This document shows positions 34,349-45,413 of a stretch of DNA of 64,000 bases, one piece after another. The stretch's first letter is position 1, and every line of letters starts with the position of its first letter. The notes beneath the pieces were generated by a model. The model was not told where the DNA came from. It saw only the letters and a list, made by a program, of their open reading frames with translations, and ran no database searches. The DNA lies in NCBI GenBank assembly GCA_948474755.1, contig CAOLHI010001662.1:1-64000 (forward strand), in the 5' to 3' direction. The position numbers were made by a program, and so were the translations under genes. This stretch comes from Ctenosaura bakeri (taxonomy: Eukaryota > Chordata > Lepidosauria > Squamata > Iguanidae).

Positions 34349-34375
34349 GATTCAGCTCTGAGCCTGCAGGCCTAG
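34349..34375 (+). mobile_element. L2 LINE, third piece (short)
   Basis: A 27-bp stretch of L2 coding sequence between two TIR elements. Its frame continues from the piece ending at 33678 and into the piece starting at 34557. Confidence 0.75.
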
Positions 34376-34556
34376 GGCCATTTCTACACTACACTGTTAT
34401 AGTGCTATTATTCCACTTTCAACATCCTATGCAGTCCTGGGATTTGCATCCTGGGCTGGGCAGCCATGAGGCCCCTCCCTAAACTGCAAACCCCAGGATT
34501 CCATAGGATGTTGAAAGTGAATAATAGCACTATAATAGTCTGGTGCAGAAATGGCC
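34376..34556. mobile_element. Palindromic TIR MITE, copy D, in L2, 3-bp TSD TAG
   Basis: Starts GGCCATTTCTACACTACACT and ends GTGCAGAAATGGCC. TAG lies on both sides (34373-34375, 34557-34559). L2 sequence continues in the same frame on both sides when one TAG copy is kept. At 181 bp it is slightly shorter than the family norm because of interior deletions. Confidence 0.88.
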
Positions 34557-34814
34557 TAGGTTTCAGCAGGGATTAGGAGTGCCTTTGCACAGATAAAGCT
34601 AGTGCACCAATTACACTACTACTATACCAACTACTCCTGAAGAAGTGGGATCTGGCCAAAGTGGTCTATGCCTTAGTTACAGTATATCCCATTTGGATTA
34701 CTGTAGTGCACTCTATGTGGGGCTGCCTCTGAAAAGTGCTCAAAAACTTCAGTTGGCTCAAAAAACTGCAGCCAGATTGTTAAGTGAGGCTGGCTACAAG
34801 GAGCACACAACTCC
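34557..34814 (+). mobile_element. L2 LINE, fourth piece
   Basis: The reading includes 'LDYCSALYVGLPLKSAQKLQ' (within 34645-34896) and 'KTAARLLSEAGYKEHTT', a highly characteristic region of L2 ORF2. It ends at TCC where the next MITE inserted. Confidence 0.9.
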
Positions 34815-35015
34815 AACCACTTCCACACTGCACTGTTATAGCTCTATCATTCCACTTTCAATATCCTGTGGAATTCTGGGGTATGTAGTTTACTGAGGCC
34901 AAAGAGCTCTCTGGCTGAGAATTCTAAATGCCCTCCCTAAATGGCAAACCCCAGGATTCCATAGGATGTTGAAAGTGGAATAATAGCTCTATAACAGTGT
35001 AGTGTAGAAATGGTG
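34815..35015. mobile_element. Palindromic TIR MITE, copy E, in L2, 3-bp TSD TCC
   Basis: The family interior is complete ('aattctggggtatgtagttt', 'gaggccaaagagctctctgg', 'gtggaataatagctctataa'). The terminal bases have drifted (AACCACTTCC and GAAATGGTG). TCC flanks both sides (34812-34814, 35016-35018), and the L2 frame is continuous when element and one TCC are removed. Confidence 0.88.
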
Positions 35016-35451
35016 TCCCTTGTTGCAACAGTTTCACTTCTTATGTTAAGTTCCAGACACAATTCAAAGTGCTGGTTCTGAGCATTAAAGACCTATACTG
35101 TTTCAGCCCAGGCTATCCAAAGCTGTACAATCACCTGGATTGGCCCTTTCCTTCATCCTTCCATCTTCTCAGCCTTGTTTAGATGGAAAAAGCCTCATCC
35201 TTACTCTCTTTCTGACAGCAGGTCAAAACCTTTTTATGTCATCAGTCTTTTAGAAAGCAACTTGGATGGGGTTTTAATGCTGTGCAGTGCTGTTTTGCTA
35301 TCTATAATGTTTTCTTAATTGTTTAGCAGCTTCTTAACTAACTCTTATATTTACACTTTTATTAATGAAATTTTATAGTTTTTTTAAAATATTGTTTATA
35401 AATATGTTATTACCTGCCTTGAGTCCCATTATTGGGAGAAAGGTGGGATAT

Positions 35452-35503
<52 letters not shown>
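35016..35503 (+). mobile_element. L2 LINE, fifth piece and 3' end with (GAT)n
   Basis: L2 coding resumes ('LLQQFHF') and decays into the 3' untranslated region. The terminal 'ccttgagtcccattattggg' and 'gagaaaggtgggatattgat' is followed by a (GAT) repeat. The 3' position of the microsatellite suggests it grew from the LINE tail. Confidence 0.85.
35452..35503. repeat. (GAT)17 microsatellite at the L2 tail
   Basis: About 17 uninterrupted GAT units directly after the L2 3' end. Confidence 0.95.
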
Positions 35504-35870
35504 AAATTTTGGGGATGCAGCTATTTGTTCATTTGACTAGATAACAGGAGTTCTCTCCCAAACAATTATTATGGTGTTTTTTTTAATGGGGAAAATGCTT
35601 AACCATGTTTTAAAACTGAGCAGGGGGATGGGTCTTTCTAAGGCCCTTATTATTCCAGGTCTCACAAGTCTCCTGACCACCCAAAATGTTTTTTCCTCCC
35701 TAAATGTTGGGTCATTTTCTAAAGTGTTGGGTAATTCATCCCTAAGCTACTTCATATCTTTTGTGAAGCTCAAGTGGAAAGGTCCCATACAATTCAGGAC
35801 CAGACAACCCAAGAGACTTACTTCTCCCATATAGGTCTTTGCACTTTGGAAATGGAGACTATTTGGCTGC

Positions 35871-36196
35871 TAAGGTAGGTTGCCCCTTTTATGACAGCTA
35901 CTCCATAGAATGGTTTTCCCAGTGAGATTTGGTGAGCTCCCAGTATTGAGTATTTTTACTGTCACTTAAAGACTTATCTGTTTACTCAGGCATTTTCCTG
36001 ATTATTATCCTGACTGTTAACGTTGTTTACCAATTACCTCTGGTGTTTAATGAATTGTTTTTTTAAGGGATTTTATTATCTTAATTGTTTTCTTATTTTA
36101 ACTGTTTATGTTACTGTATTGTTACAAATGGTTGAGAGATATTTTAAACAAAACCCAGTATAAAAATGTTACCAATAGCCAAAAAAAAAAAAAAAG
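35871..36196 (+). mobile_element. L2-like LINE 3' end with A tail
   Basis: Around 35920-36000 the reading 'HLKTYLFTQAF' fits the L2 C-terminus. T-rich untranslated sequence follows, then 'accaatagcc' and a run of about 15 A. Upstream, 35520-35870 may belong to the same copy but is too decayed to be sure. Confidence 0.5.
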
Positions 36197-36507
36197 AATC
36201 ATAGGAGCATCTCAAATAATGGCTCAGAGGCCAAACTGAGTTACAGCTCATTCTGTGATGAGTGTTGAGTCACTCTCATCCTTTGAGGAACCTTCTGAGC
36301 CCTCAGCCTCACTGCCCAAAAGATGGAGATTTCAAACTGGGGAATCATAGTATTTTTGTGGGACTGTATGAATCAGGGCAATGATTATAGTAACTTATTT
36401 TTCCATGTACTGAATTAATTTGTTTAAAGAATCACTGGAGGGGGCAGGGGAAATACAGGTTCAGATCAGGTTCCTAATCCAGTTTACCCTAACCCAGGAT
36501 AAAAATC

Positions 36508-36580
36508 ATGTGGCCCTCCAGATGTTGTTACACTGCAAATCCCAACATTCCTCACCATCTTGCAATCCAAGAAGATCTTG
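36508..36580. mobile_element. Palindromic hAT-like MITE, half copy
   Basis: 'gtggccctccagatgttgtt' and 'actgcaaatcccaacattcc' match one arm of a common reptile palindromic MITE. The second arm is missing. Confidence 0.5.
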
Positions 36581-36779
36581 AGAGCTTCATAATGTTCACT
36601 TCTGCTTCAATCTATCTTGTAAGATTGTTTTGAGAATAGAGGAGAAAAATCTTAAGTGGTGCTTTGAGCCTCTTGGAGGCAAAAAGGAAAGGACTGGAAA
36701 GAAACAAATAAAATAAGGCAACATCCTGTTATATATGCACACACTTTAATAACAAGTAATTATACATAACAAACACTGT

Positions 36780-37260
36780 GGCCCTTTGCACAGGACGTTG
36801 TTGTCCTGCATTGAGGATGGGAGAAGGACGGGATCCAGACAATGCTTATGCATGACATCATCCATGTCCCATTGTTCTCCCATTCCCATGTGGCATGATT
36901 GCACCACAAATCATTTATGGGTTTTACACATCAATGCCTGGTGATCGTGCAGCCCTCCTGCCACCCTCCTGCACTTACCTAAGCTACAGAGGGTCAGGGA
37001 GCACAATGGCTGTGCTTCCTGCCCCAGCTCAGCCTGGGACAGTGCCTCGATGTGCTGCAGAAGGAAGAGACATGGCCATTGCACCTCCTCCATTCTCGCA
37101 GGCAGCTGGTGTGGAGGCGAGCATTCCTGTCACTCTGCCCTCCTGGGAGAAGCTCTACTGGGATCCCTGCAGGACACCACCAGAATCCAGTAACCTGCAG
37201 AGAGGGTCCTGTCTCAAAACAGGCATTTCTTTCTATTTAATCAAAAAGAGGGAATGCCTC
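36780..37260. mobile_element. Probable TIR-family element, right end not found
   Basis: The left end GGCCCTTTGCACAGGACG is of the same kind as the other TIR elements. The interior is GC-richer than its flanks and produces long spurious frames on both strands (36895-37266, 36911-37093). No matching right end or target duplication was found. Confidence 0.4.
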
Positions 37261-37384
37261 TTCTAAGATGAGGTCTGCTGTTGTAACCACTTTGTGCATT
37301 ATTTTTCAGGACTATTTTTCTTGTGATGTGGAACTATCTACAGATGTTACTAAGCAATTATCTAAAATTCAGATAATCAACAGA

Positions 37385-37777
37385 GGCCCTTACCACATGA
37401 TGTCACCATCCTGACATGGCAATGTGTTGCTGCTGGTCCTGGACGCATGTCATCACATGACATTGTTGTGGTCCTGCTGCTGTCATGTCCCCATCTGCTG
37501 CTGTTGTGTTGTATACCATTACTGGAAAAAATCCAGTAATGGCCCCCTTCCCCGCAATGATTGCATCAGCTATGGGCATGTGATAGGGGTGAAAGCACTA
37601 TCAAGTGCTTCCTTCTGCAATAGAGGACAAGAAGAAGAGGGCTATACTGCAGAAGGGAGAAGAGTGTCCCAACTGGGTGCAGACGGGGGAGCATTCAGGT
37701 CCTGATCCCATCCCAGCAATGATACTGCCAGGATGGGATCAGAGGAAGCACTATTGGGCCATAGTGCAATAGCGGCC
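37385..37777. mobile_element. TIR-family element sharing interior with 44375-44766
   Basis: Ends are GGCCCTTACCACATGA and an approximate inverse finishing GCAATAGCGGCC. Interior phrases 'atactgcagaagggagaaga' and 'atcccatcccagcaatg' recur at 44609-44710. No matching target duplication was seen (AGA on the left, TAA on the right). The long frame at 37424-37705 is not a recognisable protein. Confidence 0.55.
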
Positions 37778-39865
37778 TAAGATAGGACTCTGCCGTATCA
37801 AGTCACCATTGTCCACAATGACTGGTAGAGATTTTCTAGGCTTTTCAATCTGGGTGTTCCATATCTTGAGAGGCCTAGGATTAAATTGTGAGTCTTTTTG
37901 TGCATGTGTCCTGTCATTGTGCATATACTCTGCCAGTAAGATAGAGCCCTTTCTTTAATATTCATTGTAAGAGTGGCAGTGTGGTGTTTTTAGTCCTTGA
38001 GATCACATAGTATATATGCATTCCAAAAAATACATTTGCAAGTCCAGCTATTTAATACCATTGTTACTGAGTTAAATGTGGCTGTTGAACAAGCCCTCTC
38101 TTTTTCACAAGCCCTTTACGGAACATATTTTTTTAACATAGTGTAATATAAAATAAAGTTCAAACTGTTACGGACTGTGTGTGCATGCATGCAGTGGATT
38201 CAGCAGAGGATTGGGCAGTTTTTGGAGGAGGCTCAAATTAAATTCACAGTGTTACAGGAAGATCCAGTTCCAACAGATTCTAATCACAACAGAGTGCTGA
38301 TTTGCAGCTCTAATTTCATTTCAATAAGCAATTAGTTCTGCAAAGACAGGGACACAGTGTCAATCCTCAGGGCAGTCAGAGGTCATGCTGGCAAGATACC
38401 AAATATTAAGGGACTTGGCAGAAATCCCCATGTTTCTCCAGAGGGTGTTCTGAATATCCAAACTTAATACCTTGAAATCGGGACAAGGTAAGCAATTTTT
38501 GAGTTATGCTTTACACTTTCTGATCACCTCCCCTTTTTCCACCAGCATCTTAAAGTGGAATAGTTAGAAATTCACAACAGTTTTGTCTGGCTTAGCAGAA
38601 TTTGCCAAGACATATAAAAGTGTACACTCCCCTAAAGGTAAAATAGGCCCATCAGTTTCTCCCTGAGTTACTGCTGTGACCATCTACTGGAAATCTGTTT
38701 GCTGGTTAATTTGTCGGCATTGTACTCCAACAAAAACCATCTTTTTATTGGCAGGTGCAGACAAAGCTTGCAAAAGCTAGAAACACACACAAAAAAGACT
38801 CCATAAAAAAGAAAGATAGCCTTGCTGAGATGGCTGTTCTCTGTGATTTTCTGTAATAGACTTCAGTTTGCCATGAAATTAAATTTATAGTATACCTGCT
38901 AGACATGAAGGACCTGATTTATCCTCTGTATAATTCCATTGAAACTCACTGGACTTACACCAGAATTTGGAACAGACGCTCCAGCTAAGCTTTGCTACTC
39001 TTTGATTTGACATTAAAGGCGGTGTTTTCATGGGAGACTGTTTCAAGGCAACTAAATGGGTATGTGAATGATGTACAGAATGCCTTTTCATAATGAATGG
39101 GAAGAAAGCATATTTGTCCCAGCTAAGTGAAACTGCTAATGAAAATGTACAATAATGCAAAATGAAAGTTTTACTTTTTACTCGGAAACATGGGATATCG
39201 GATATCTTGCCTCTCTGCATGCTATATATTTCACTGTTCTGAAAATAGTTTGTATTTTCAAAGGTTTTGGGAGAATTTCTAGGGCATTTCTGAGAAATGC
39301 AATTTCATTTTCTTATTACTACACTAGGATTTTTTGTTTTAAGTCAGGTTAGCAACAATGACATTCAAAATGGATATATTATAGTCTGATCATGTGAGCT
39401 GCTATGGAAACATGGCAGCTGAAAAAAATAAGCTGATGGTCCCATTCAGGCTTTTGAAGAACATGTAGGGGGAGGAATAAAGGATATAGGATATGGTGGA
39501 GGCATATATATCTTCCATGGGTCCTCACCTTCACACATTTGGAGGGAATTCTCAACAGAACATGCTTAAAATACTCTCACCCTTGGGAATCCTGAAAACA
39601 TAGGTTTACCAGTCATGGTAAAGAGTCAAAGCATGTTCAGCAGAACATGTTTACAGGTCTTCTTCAGACCTATCTGTTCATTCCAGATAAGTCTGGGTAG
39701 AAGCCAGCATGTATGGGAAGGTTTGGAGCAAGGAGAGGGCACATTTTCCAAGATCTCTACATTCTTCATATCCTCCTTTCACGTTCTTTGAATGCCTGAG
39801 TAGGGCTTAAGACTAAGTGTGCTGGCTGAAGGGCAGAATCTTTTGAGTGTAGGAGTCTTGAACAA
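37778..39865. other. Unique non-coding DNA, partly CNE-like
   Basis: No transposon recognised. The stretch about 38190-38400 has a texture typical of conserved non-coding elements ('ctctaatttcatttcaataa', 'gcaattagttctgcaaagac'), with several TAAT/ATTA cores. This is an impression only. Confidence 0.4.
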
Positions 39866-40443
39866 CAGTCAGCCCTCCATATTTGCAGGTTTCACTTTTG
39901 TGGATTTGAGTATTCATATATTATTTGCTGTCCCCTCTGTTGCCTCCCTATGCCATTTTAATAGGGACCACAAGCCTTGTGAGCAGTCGCATAGGGACAT
40001 GGGAGCGGGGGACGATTTGCCCTGGGCCCCAATGTTTTTGGGGTGTTCCAGCCCATAGCCATGCCTCCACATACCACAGCCACGCCCCCGCACACAGTGG
40101 CCCCACCCCTTGTGCCGTAGCTCCGCCCCCTCCCTCCCACCCCTCCACACACTCCAAGCTCTGCCAGTGCTCATGAGATGGAGAAACTGTGAATGAGGCT
40201 TGTAAGTCTCTCTTAAAAATGGTTTGGGGCAGTAGTGGAGGTGGCAGTAAGACCCACCAGCCAGCCACTTCTGCCTTGTGAAGGAACCCTGATGCCTCAA
40301 AGGAATCCATGGTGGTTTGAATATGCTGATCATACTTTTTTGTGTGTTAAATTTGATTTGGGAGGGACTAGAGTTATTCACTTTTTTTTCACTTTCACAA
40401 GGGTTCTGTGCCCCTAACCCTAGCAAATGTGGAGGGATTACTG
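39866..40443. mobile_element. Tigger-like TcMar element, split by a hAT MITE
   Basis: Left end CAGTCAGCCCTCCATATTTGC and right end, read inversely, CAGTAATCCCTCCACATTTGC, agree at most positions. TA follows the right end, as expected for mariner-type insertion; the left TA is mutated. A GC-rich hAT MITE (39984-40169) lies inside. The interior has no transposase frame. Confidence 0.65.
39984..40169 (-). mobile_element. GC-rich hAT-like MITE, copy 3
   Basis: Starts CAGTCGCATAGGGACATG and ends CTCCAAGCTCTGCCAGTG. Flanks CTTGTGAG (39976-39983) and CTCATGAG (40170-40177) match at 6 of 8. The interior is the GC-rich 'ccacgcccccgcac' type. Frames at 39914-40310 are artefacts of composition. Strand is by comparison with copy 2. 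Confidence 0.82.
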
Positions 40444-40445
40444 TA

Positions 40446-42835
40446 GTTTAACAATCTTTCTTTCTTTCTGGAAAATTCTGAGCAGTGCTGTTCTGTGAAG
40501 TTGATAAAGGATTTCTGACATAGTTTCTCGCACCTTACTAAGCCACAGTTCCCAGTTTTCTTAAAGTGTTATGAATATGGTTATATCTGCACTATAAATG
40601 CACCCATTACTTGCTTTCTGTTCTTCAAAAACAAAACTGGATCAGCCTATGTGATGGGAAACAACAAAGTATCCTACTTTATTTGCATTCCTGAGACCAC
40701 CTATTGTACAACAGTTTTGTTATTGTTTTCCTACTGTGGTATTGTCATAGTTCTGTGTCTCTTTGAGAGATTGTGAATGTGAATGTGGGCGTGCACTCAA
40801 CCATAGATTTCCCCTGAAATTTAAAAAGTATAGCTGGGCCCTAGCTAATTATATATCTAGGGGAAAGTGTAATGGTGTCATTATCAATTTTGTACATGTC
40901 AGGGTCCATGATACCCGCTCTTTCCATCTCAGAAGGCATCCCAAACAGAAAGAAGTGCCAGATCACTGTTTCATCTGCTGTTTGCATGTTCTTTCATGAT
41001 CATTAGATTATACATGGTTTCCCTGATCTATCTCTAGTCAAACTTTTACAAGCTATTTATGCATGACTACTCACATAACTAGTTGCATTGACTAGACAGC
41101 TGATGGAGATGTGCATTTGAACACCCTGAATTGAAAGCTGTTACATGAATTCAGTGCATTGCAAATCAGTGCAGTGACGACAGATGACATTGACTGCACC
41201 AGGACATACATTCCAATATGCATTTGGATGTACATAAGATTATGCCCACAATTCCTGATCTAGCAAGTTACAGACTGGGCAGCCTGCTTAAGTTCCCTGA
41301 TTTCCTAAGCTGGATCAGCATTTCTGTTAATGGGCTCTGGAGAGAACTTCACTTGCAACGGTGACTAAATATATTTCACTAAACAGTAAAAACTCTATAA
41401 TAATATAGAATGTTTTCCTAAAATCTAGAACAGCACATTCTTTATATGGTTCTTAGGGAGGATAATAGCCTGCATATATACAATCCAATGCAGAAAATGA
41501 TTTATATAATCTTGCCCCGGTAATAGATTTTTCTCCCCTTGTGCTCAGTTCTCTGTATGAATAACAAGAATGGCAGCCATTTTCTCCCAGCTCAACATCA
41601 AAACCCCTTTCATCTGCTGTCTAAATGCAAACAAAGCAAACCTTCCACCAAGCCTTTCTTTCCAGATAAATTAAAACTCTCATGTCCTGGGGCCTAAATC
41701 AAGCCTACAGGCCTTCCCTAGATAAATCCTTTCTCAACCTGAAATCTTCTCGCTACACGTGCTTCTTGTAAGATAATTTTACAGGAGCTAATCAATAATG
41801 CAACAGTAAATTGCATTTAAATAAACATTAGCAGTCCTCTTAATGAATAAAATCTCATCTGCAATTTGTCAAAGTCAGAAGTGCTGGACTCTTTTGATAT
41901 TCATTAGAATATTGAAAATTAGAGCTTTGACAGCCTTTATGTACACTGCAGTTATGTTTTTTTTTTCTTCTCTGAGACACATCGGTGTGCTTTATTTTCA
42001 CAAGAAGTATTGAATAAAAATAGTGGTATACACACAGACACTGTCAGACATATTTTTGATACCAGTGTTTTTAAAGTTATAGTCACTGTATATCCAGGCC
42101 TATACCTTATATGTTCTTGAACATGCATTTGTTATTGGGTAAATTTTGGGTTTTTTTTATTTTATTATTATTTTAAAAGGGAAAGCTTTTGGTATAATGT
42201 TTGAAGAGCCATCCTGTTTTGAAAATCTTGCCTATATTGGTCTGCAATCACATAAATCTCTTACACCAAAATGGTTATAGTACATAATTTTATTTCTACC
42301 TTTAGCAAATTTATTAAAAAAATCAAAATGTATTGAGGAGAATAGTACTCCAAATGTACTCCTAGGTGGACTACATAAATGTACTGCCTTGCGGAAGCAA
42401 CGGAGTGAATTTGGATGTGAAAAGCACACTATTGTGTGGTTGGAATAGTGCTGATTCTAGCTAGTAAGAACTGTTATTTTACATGATCATCTCAAGAAAA
42501 GAAACAGAAGCCCCTAGAAACAGGAATGGGATGGATAAAAGCCCCTACCCCAGAAAAAGAATTAACTAGCCATAAATGTCCTTCTATAATTCTGCAAGTC
42601 TATGATATAAGCAGATCTTACAAAACATACAATATTCTGTTTGCAAACATGATCTGTCGATACAGTTTTCTCAGAGCAGGATTTGGATGGCTGTTTTGAT
42701 ATCATACTGCTCAAAATAAAAACATGCAGTCATTCTCTGGGGCTGCTAATCATCAGATTAGAGTGGTGTGAATACCATTCTCTGTACAATATCAGAAATG
42801 GTATGTTCAGCATGAGGTAATAAACTCTTAGGGCA
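40446..42835. other. Long repeat-poor stretch, CNE-like at 41770-41950
   Basis: About 2.4 kb without a recognised transposon. From 41785 to 41945 the sequence is AT-rich but complex, with 'ggagctaatcaataatgcaa', 'cctcttaatgaataaaatct' and 'gatattcattagaatattga', resembling deeply conserved vertebrate enhancers. Conservation was not tested. Confidence 0.4.
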
Positions 42836-43080
42836 GAGGTGAGGAAAGTGCTGCCCATGAGCCACATGTAGGCCTTGGGATGCCTATGTGCAGCCCTTAG
42901 AATGCTCTAGAGGCACTCCCAAAGCCCCAAAGCCCTTTAAAAAAATTAAAACCAAGCTGATTTGAGGACAATTTTTTGCCCCCAAACTATGCAAAATCAT
43001 TTTTAAAAATCCTATAATTGCAGTGGTTGGTTCCTCTAACCCCACAAAGCCTCACAAAAAAAAAAAAAAAAGCCATAAAT
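42836..43080. mobile_element. Possible hAT-like element, left part
   Basis: Begins CAGAGGTGAGGAAAGTGCTG, and 'tgcccatgagccacatgtag' resembles hAT-type MITEs with 'gcccacgagccgcatgtgg' motifs. 'ttttttgcccccaaact' recurs in similar form at 2880. The right end and target duplication were not found. Confidence 0.4.
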
Positions 43081-43225
43081 GAAAATGGTGGACAGAATAT
43101 TTTATGTTGTTGTCATTATTATTTCAAAAGGAAAGAAAATATGCCTCCCCAGCTCCTGTGCAGTCCTAGGATAAGAAATCTCTGCAGCTCTTCACACTAT
43201 TTGAATTCAAATGACTTATGAAAAA

Positions 43226-43463
43226 TTATTGTTGCTGTGTGCCTTCAAGTCATTTCTGACTTATGGTCAACTTAAGGCAAACCTATCATGGGGTTTTCTT
43301 GGCAGAACTTGTTTAGAGGGGGTTGCCTTTGTCTCCCTCTGAGGCTGAGAATGTGTGACTTGTCCGAGGTCACCCCATGGGTTTCTGTAACTGAGTGGGG
43401 ATTGGAACCCTGGTCTCCCCGAGTTCTGGTCCAGCACTCAAATCATTACACCATGCTTGCTGT
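43226..43463 (-). mobile_element. tRNA-derived SINE, minus strand
   Basis: Reads inversely from head to tail: 'aatgatttgagtgctggacc', 'gaccagggttccaatcc' (B box-like), then 'gccaagaaaaccccatgata' and 'gacttgaaggcacacagcaa'. It is well preserved. Confidence 0.85.
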
Positions 43464-44374
43464 CCATGAAAAGTTATGCATCATAACAAATAATGTTACA
43501 GTACAGGCACACCTCAGTTAACAACGTTTCTGATAAAAGTGTGTGTGTGTGTTTAAACAAACTCTTTTGATGGGAGCCATGCCCAGACCTCTTGCTTGCT
43601 TGCTTTCTAGCTGAAAGTTTTTTCAGCATTGGCATTAGGAAGATGGTGAAAGAAGAATGGAGAAAGACTCACTTTCAGTGTTGGGTTGCAGCCAAGAATC
43701 TGCCATAAACAAAGTAATAAAGGTTGGCCTGGGGAAAAGAATGGGATTCTACTCTAGGTGATCCTAATGTAGGTGTGTGTGCTTTCATAACAACACAAGG
43801 TAAACAATTGCCCACAGAATCACTTACTGAGCATGTGTGAAGAGCAAAACAGAAAGAGAAGGGAACAGCAGAATAGTGTGGTATGTTGAAAAAGCATTGA
43901 CCCCCAAAATGGAAATCATAAGTGGAGGCCAAAAAGCATTTTGGAAGAAGTTCTCAAGTGGTTTCTCAAAGATTCAAAATGTTTTCATTTACTTACGCAG
44001 GATATACCTAACCTGGTTGGTTCATTTCACACTCTTAGATTTGAATATCAAGTTTGCTGAAACATGTTAAAACTGCTCTTCTTTCATGTGGTGTAGGAAG
44101 GCATCCCTATGCTTTTCATGTTATTTCTACTTCAGATACCAAAGTTTTCATTAAAGAAATAAAGCCCAGAACATATCTACTTTGTTAACTGTGGTGTAGC
44201 TGTACTTTGGAGATAAACACAAACAAGAGGTTGCTGTAAAGGCCATTAGCATTTAATCAAACGAGCATGCCAAAAGATGGGGTACACTGCTTTTATATAT
44301 AGCTTGCCATTCAGTCCCCAAATCGCTCTGTCTTTAATCAACAAAACTCTGTCATAGTGTAGTTTCAAGGTTTG
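43464..44374. other. Unique non-coding DNA
   Basis: Starts with a short sequence (43503-43530, 'acaggcacacctcagttaac') resembling one end of a mariner/Tigger-type element, without a partner end. A short GT run lies near 43540-43552. Nothing else recognised. Confidence 0.4.
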
Positions 44375-44766
44375 AACCTATGTTATTGTATGACCCCATC
44401 CTAGCATGGAGACTCACTGAAGCCAGTCCACAATGCATACTACCGCACAACATCATTTGCGGTCCCACTCCTGTTGCATTGCCAGCCATCACACCCACAT
44501 GGTATATTATTACCAGGAAAAAAATGGCAATGGGCTCCTTTCACATGACAATCGCATTGTCTGGGGCCATGTAGAAATGGTGGAAGCGCTATCTAAGAAG
44601 AGGCTGGCTGCACTGCAGAAGGAAGGAGCATGTCCCAAACACCACCCATCTGCCATCAGCTGGCCAGGTGAGGAGGGGAGTGTTTGGACACCCTCCCATC
44701 CCAGCAATGGCACTGCAGGAATGATGTCAGGAAGCTGCAGAATCCAGGTATGGTGCGGAAAGGGCC
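44375..44766. mobile_element. TIR-family element, right end GGAAAGGGCC
   Basis: The right terminus GTGCGGAAAGGGCC is a canonical family end. The interior parallels 37385-37777 in order and sequence. The left end is eroded and its position approximate. Frames at 44433-44777 and 44510-44713 are spurious. Confidence 0.55.
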
Positions 44767-45158
44767 TAGGAAGCTAAAATTCCTAAAGGTTTCAGTAGGG
44801 CAGGAGTTCTGCCTTAGCTTAAAATATAAAGAAACACAAGTTTAGTTTATCCTTTGCTGCACTACAAACAAAGTGAACCAGTTACCTTTTGCAGCTGAGA
44901 AGTACTCTCTGAAGCTTCCTGGTCCTGTTATGGTTTTCTTTTCTGCTTTAAAAAAGAGCTCTTGGTAGTCTCATGGTCCTGTTGTATTTCCTGGAATACA
45001 TAGCTTGCTACAGGATTCTAAATCATGTACTCCAAAACAGCAACTATGTATTGACAGCTAGAAAGTAGCTCTCCTTGGAGATGACCCTTCCTGGGCCCTA
45101 TTGATTGGAGTACAGGCTGGCACACCAAGTTACAGAAATTGCCATTTTTCATTTACAT
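44767..45158. other. Unique non-coding DNA
   Basis: Nothing recognised. Confidence 0.4.
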
Positions 45159-45413
45159 CAGGAGTGGGCAACTGTTGGAGGTTAGTGGGCCACATTAACC
45201 CCCCAGGACAACACGGAGGACCACACTTCCTTCCTGTTCACTTCCTTTTTTTTTTTTTAAATAGAAAATGACCTGCCCTGGACCTAAAATGGCTGAGGTG
45301 GACAAAAACATGGCAAAATGCTTCCACAACCCCTAAAGGGAATTTGGGGGCAACCCCCATTTCTTTTAAATTCCCTGGGGAGGCAAAGGGGAGGCACAGT
45401 TTGCACGCTTCTG
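45159..45413. mobile_element. Non-autonomous hAT-like element
   Basis: Left end CAGGAGTGGGCAACTG and right end CAGTTTGCACGCTTCTG are approximate inverses. Flanks ATTTACAT and ATTTTTGT agree at only 5 of 8. It resembles 2805-3176 in its ends and in 'aaaacatggcaaaatgc'. Confidence 0.6.

Noticed and set aside
39914..40426. 170-codon minus-strand frame
   Set aside because: It spans a hAT MITE nested in a Tigger-like element; composition artefact.
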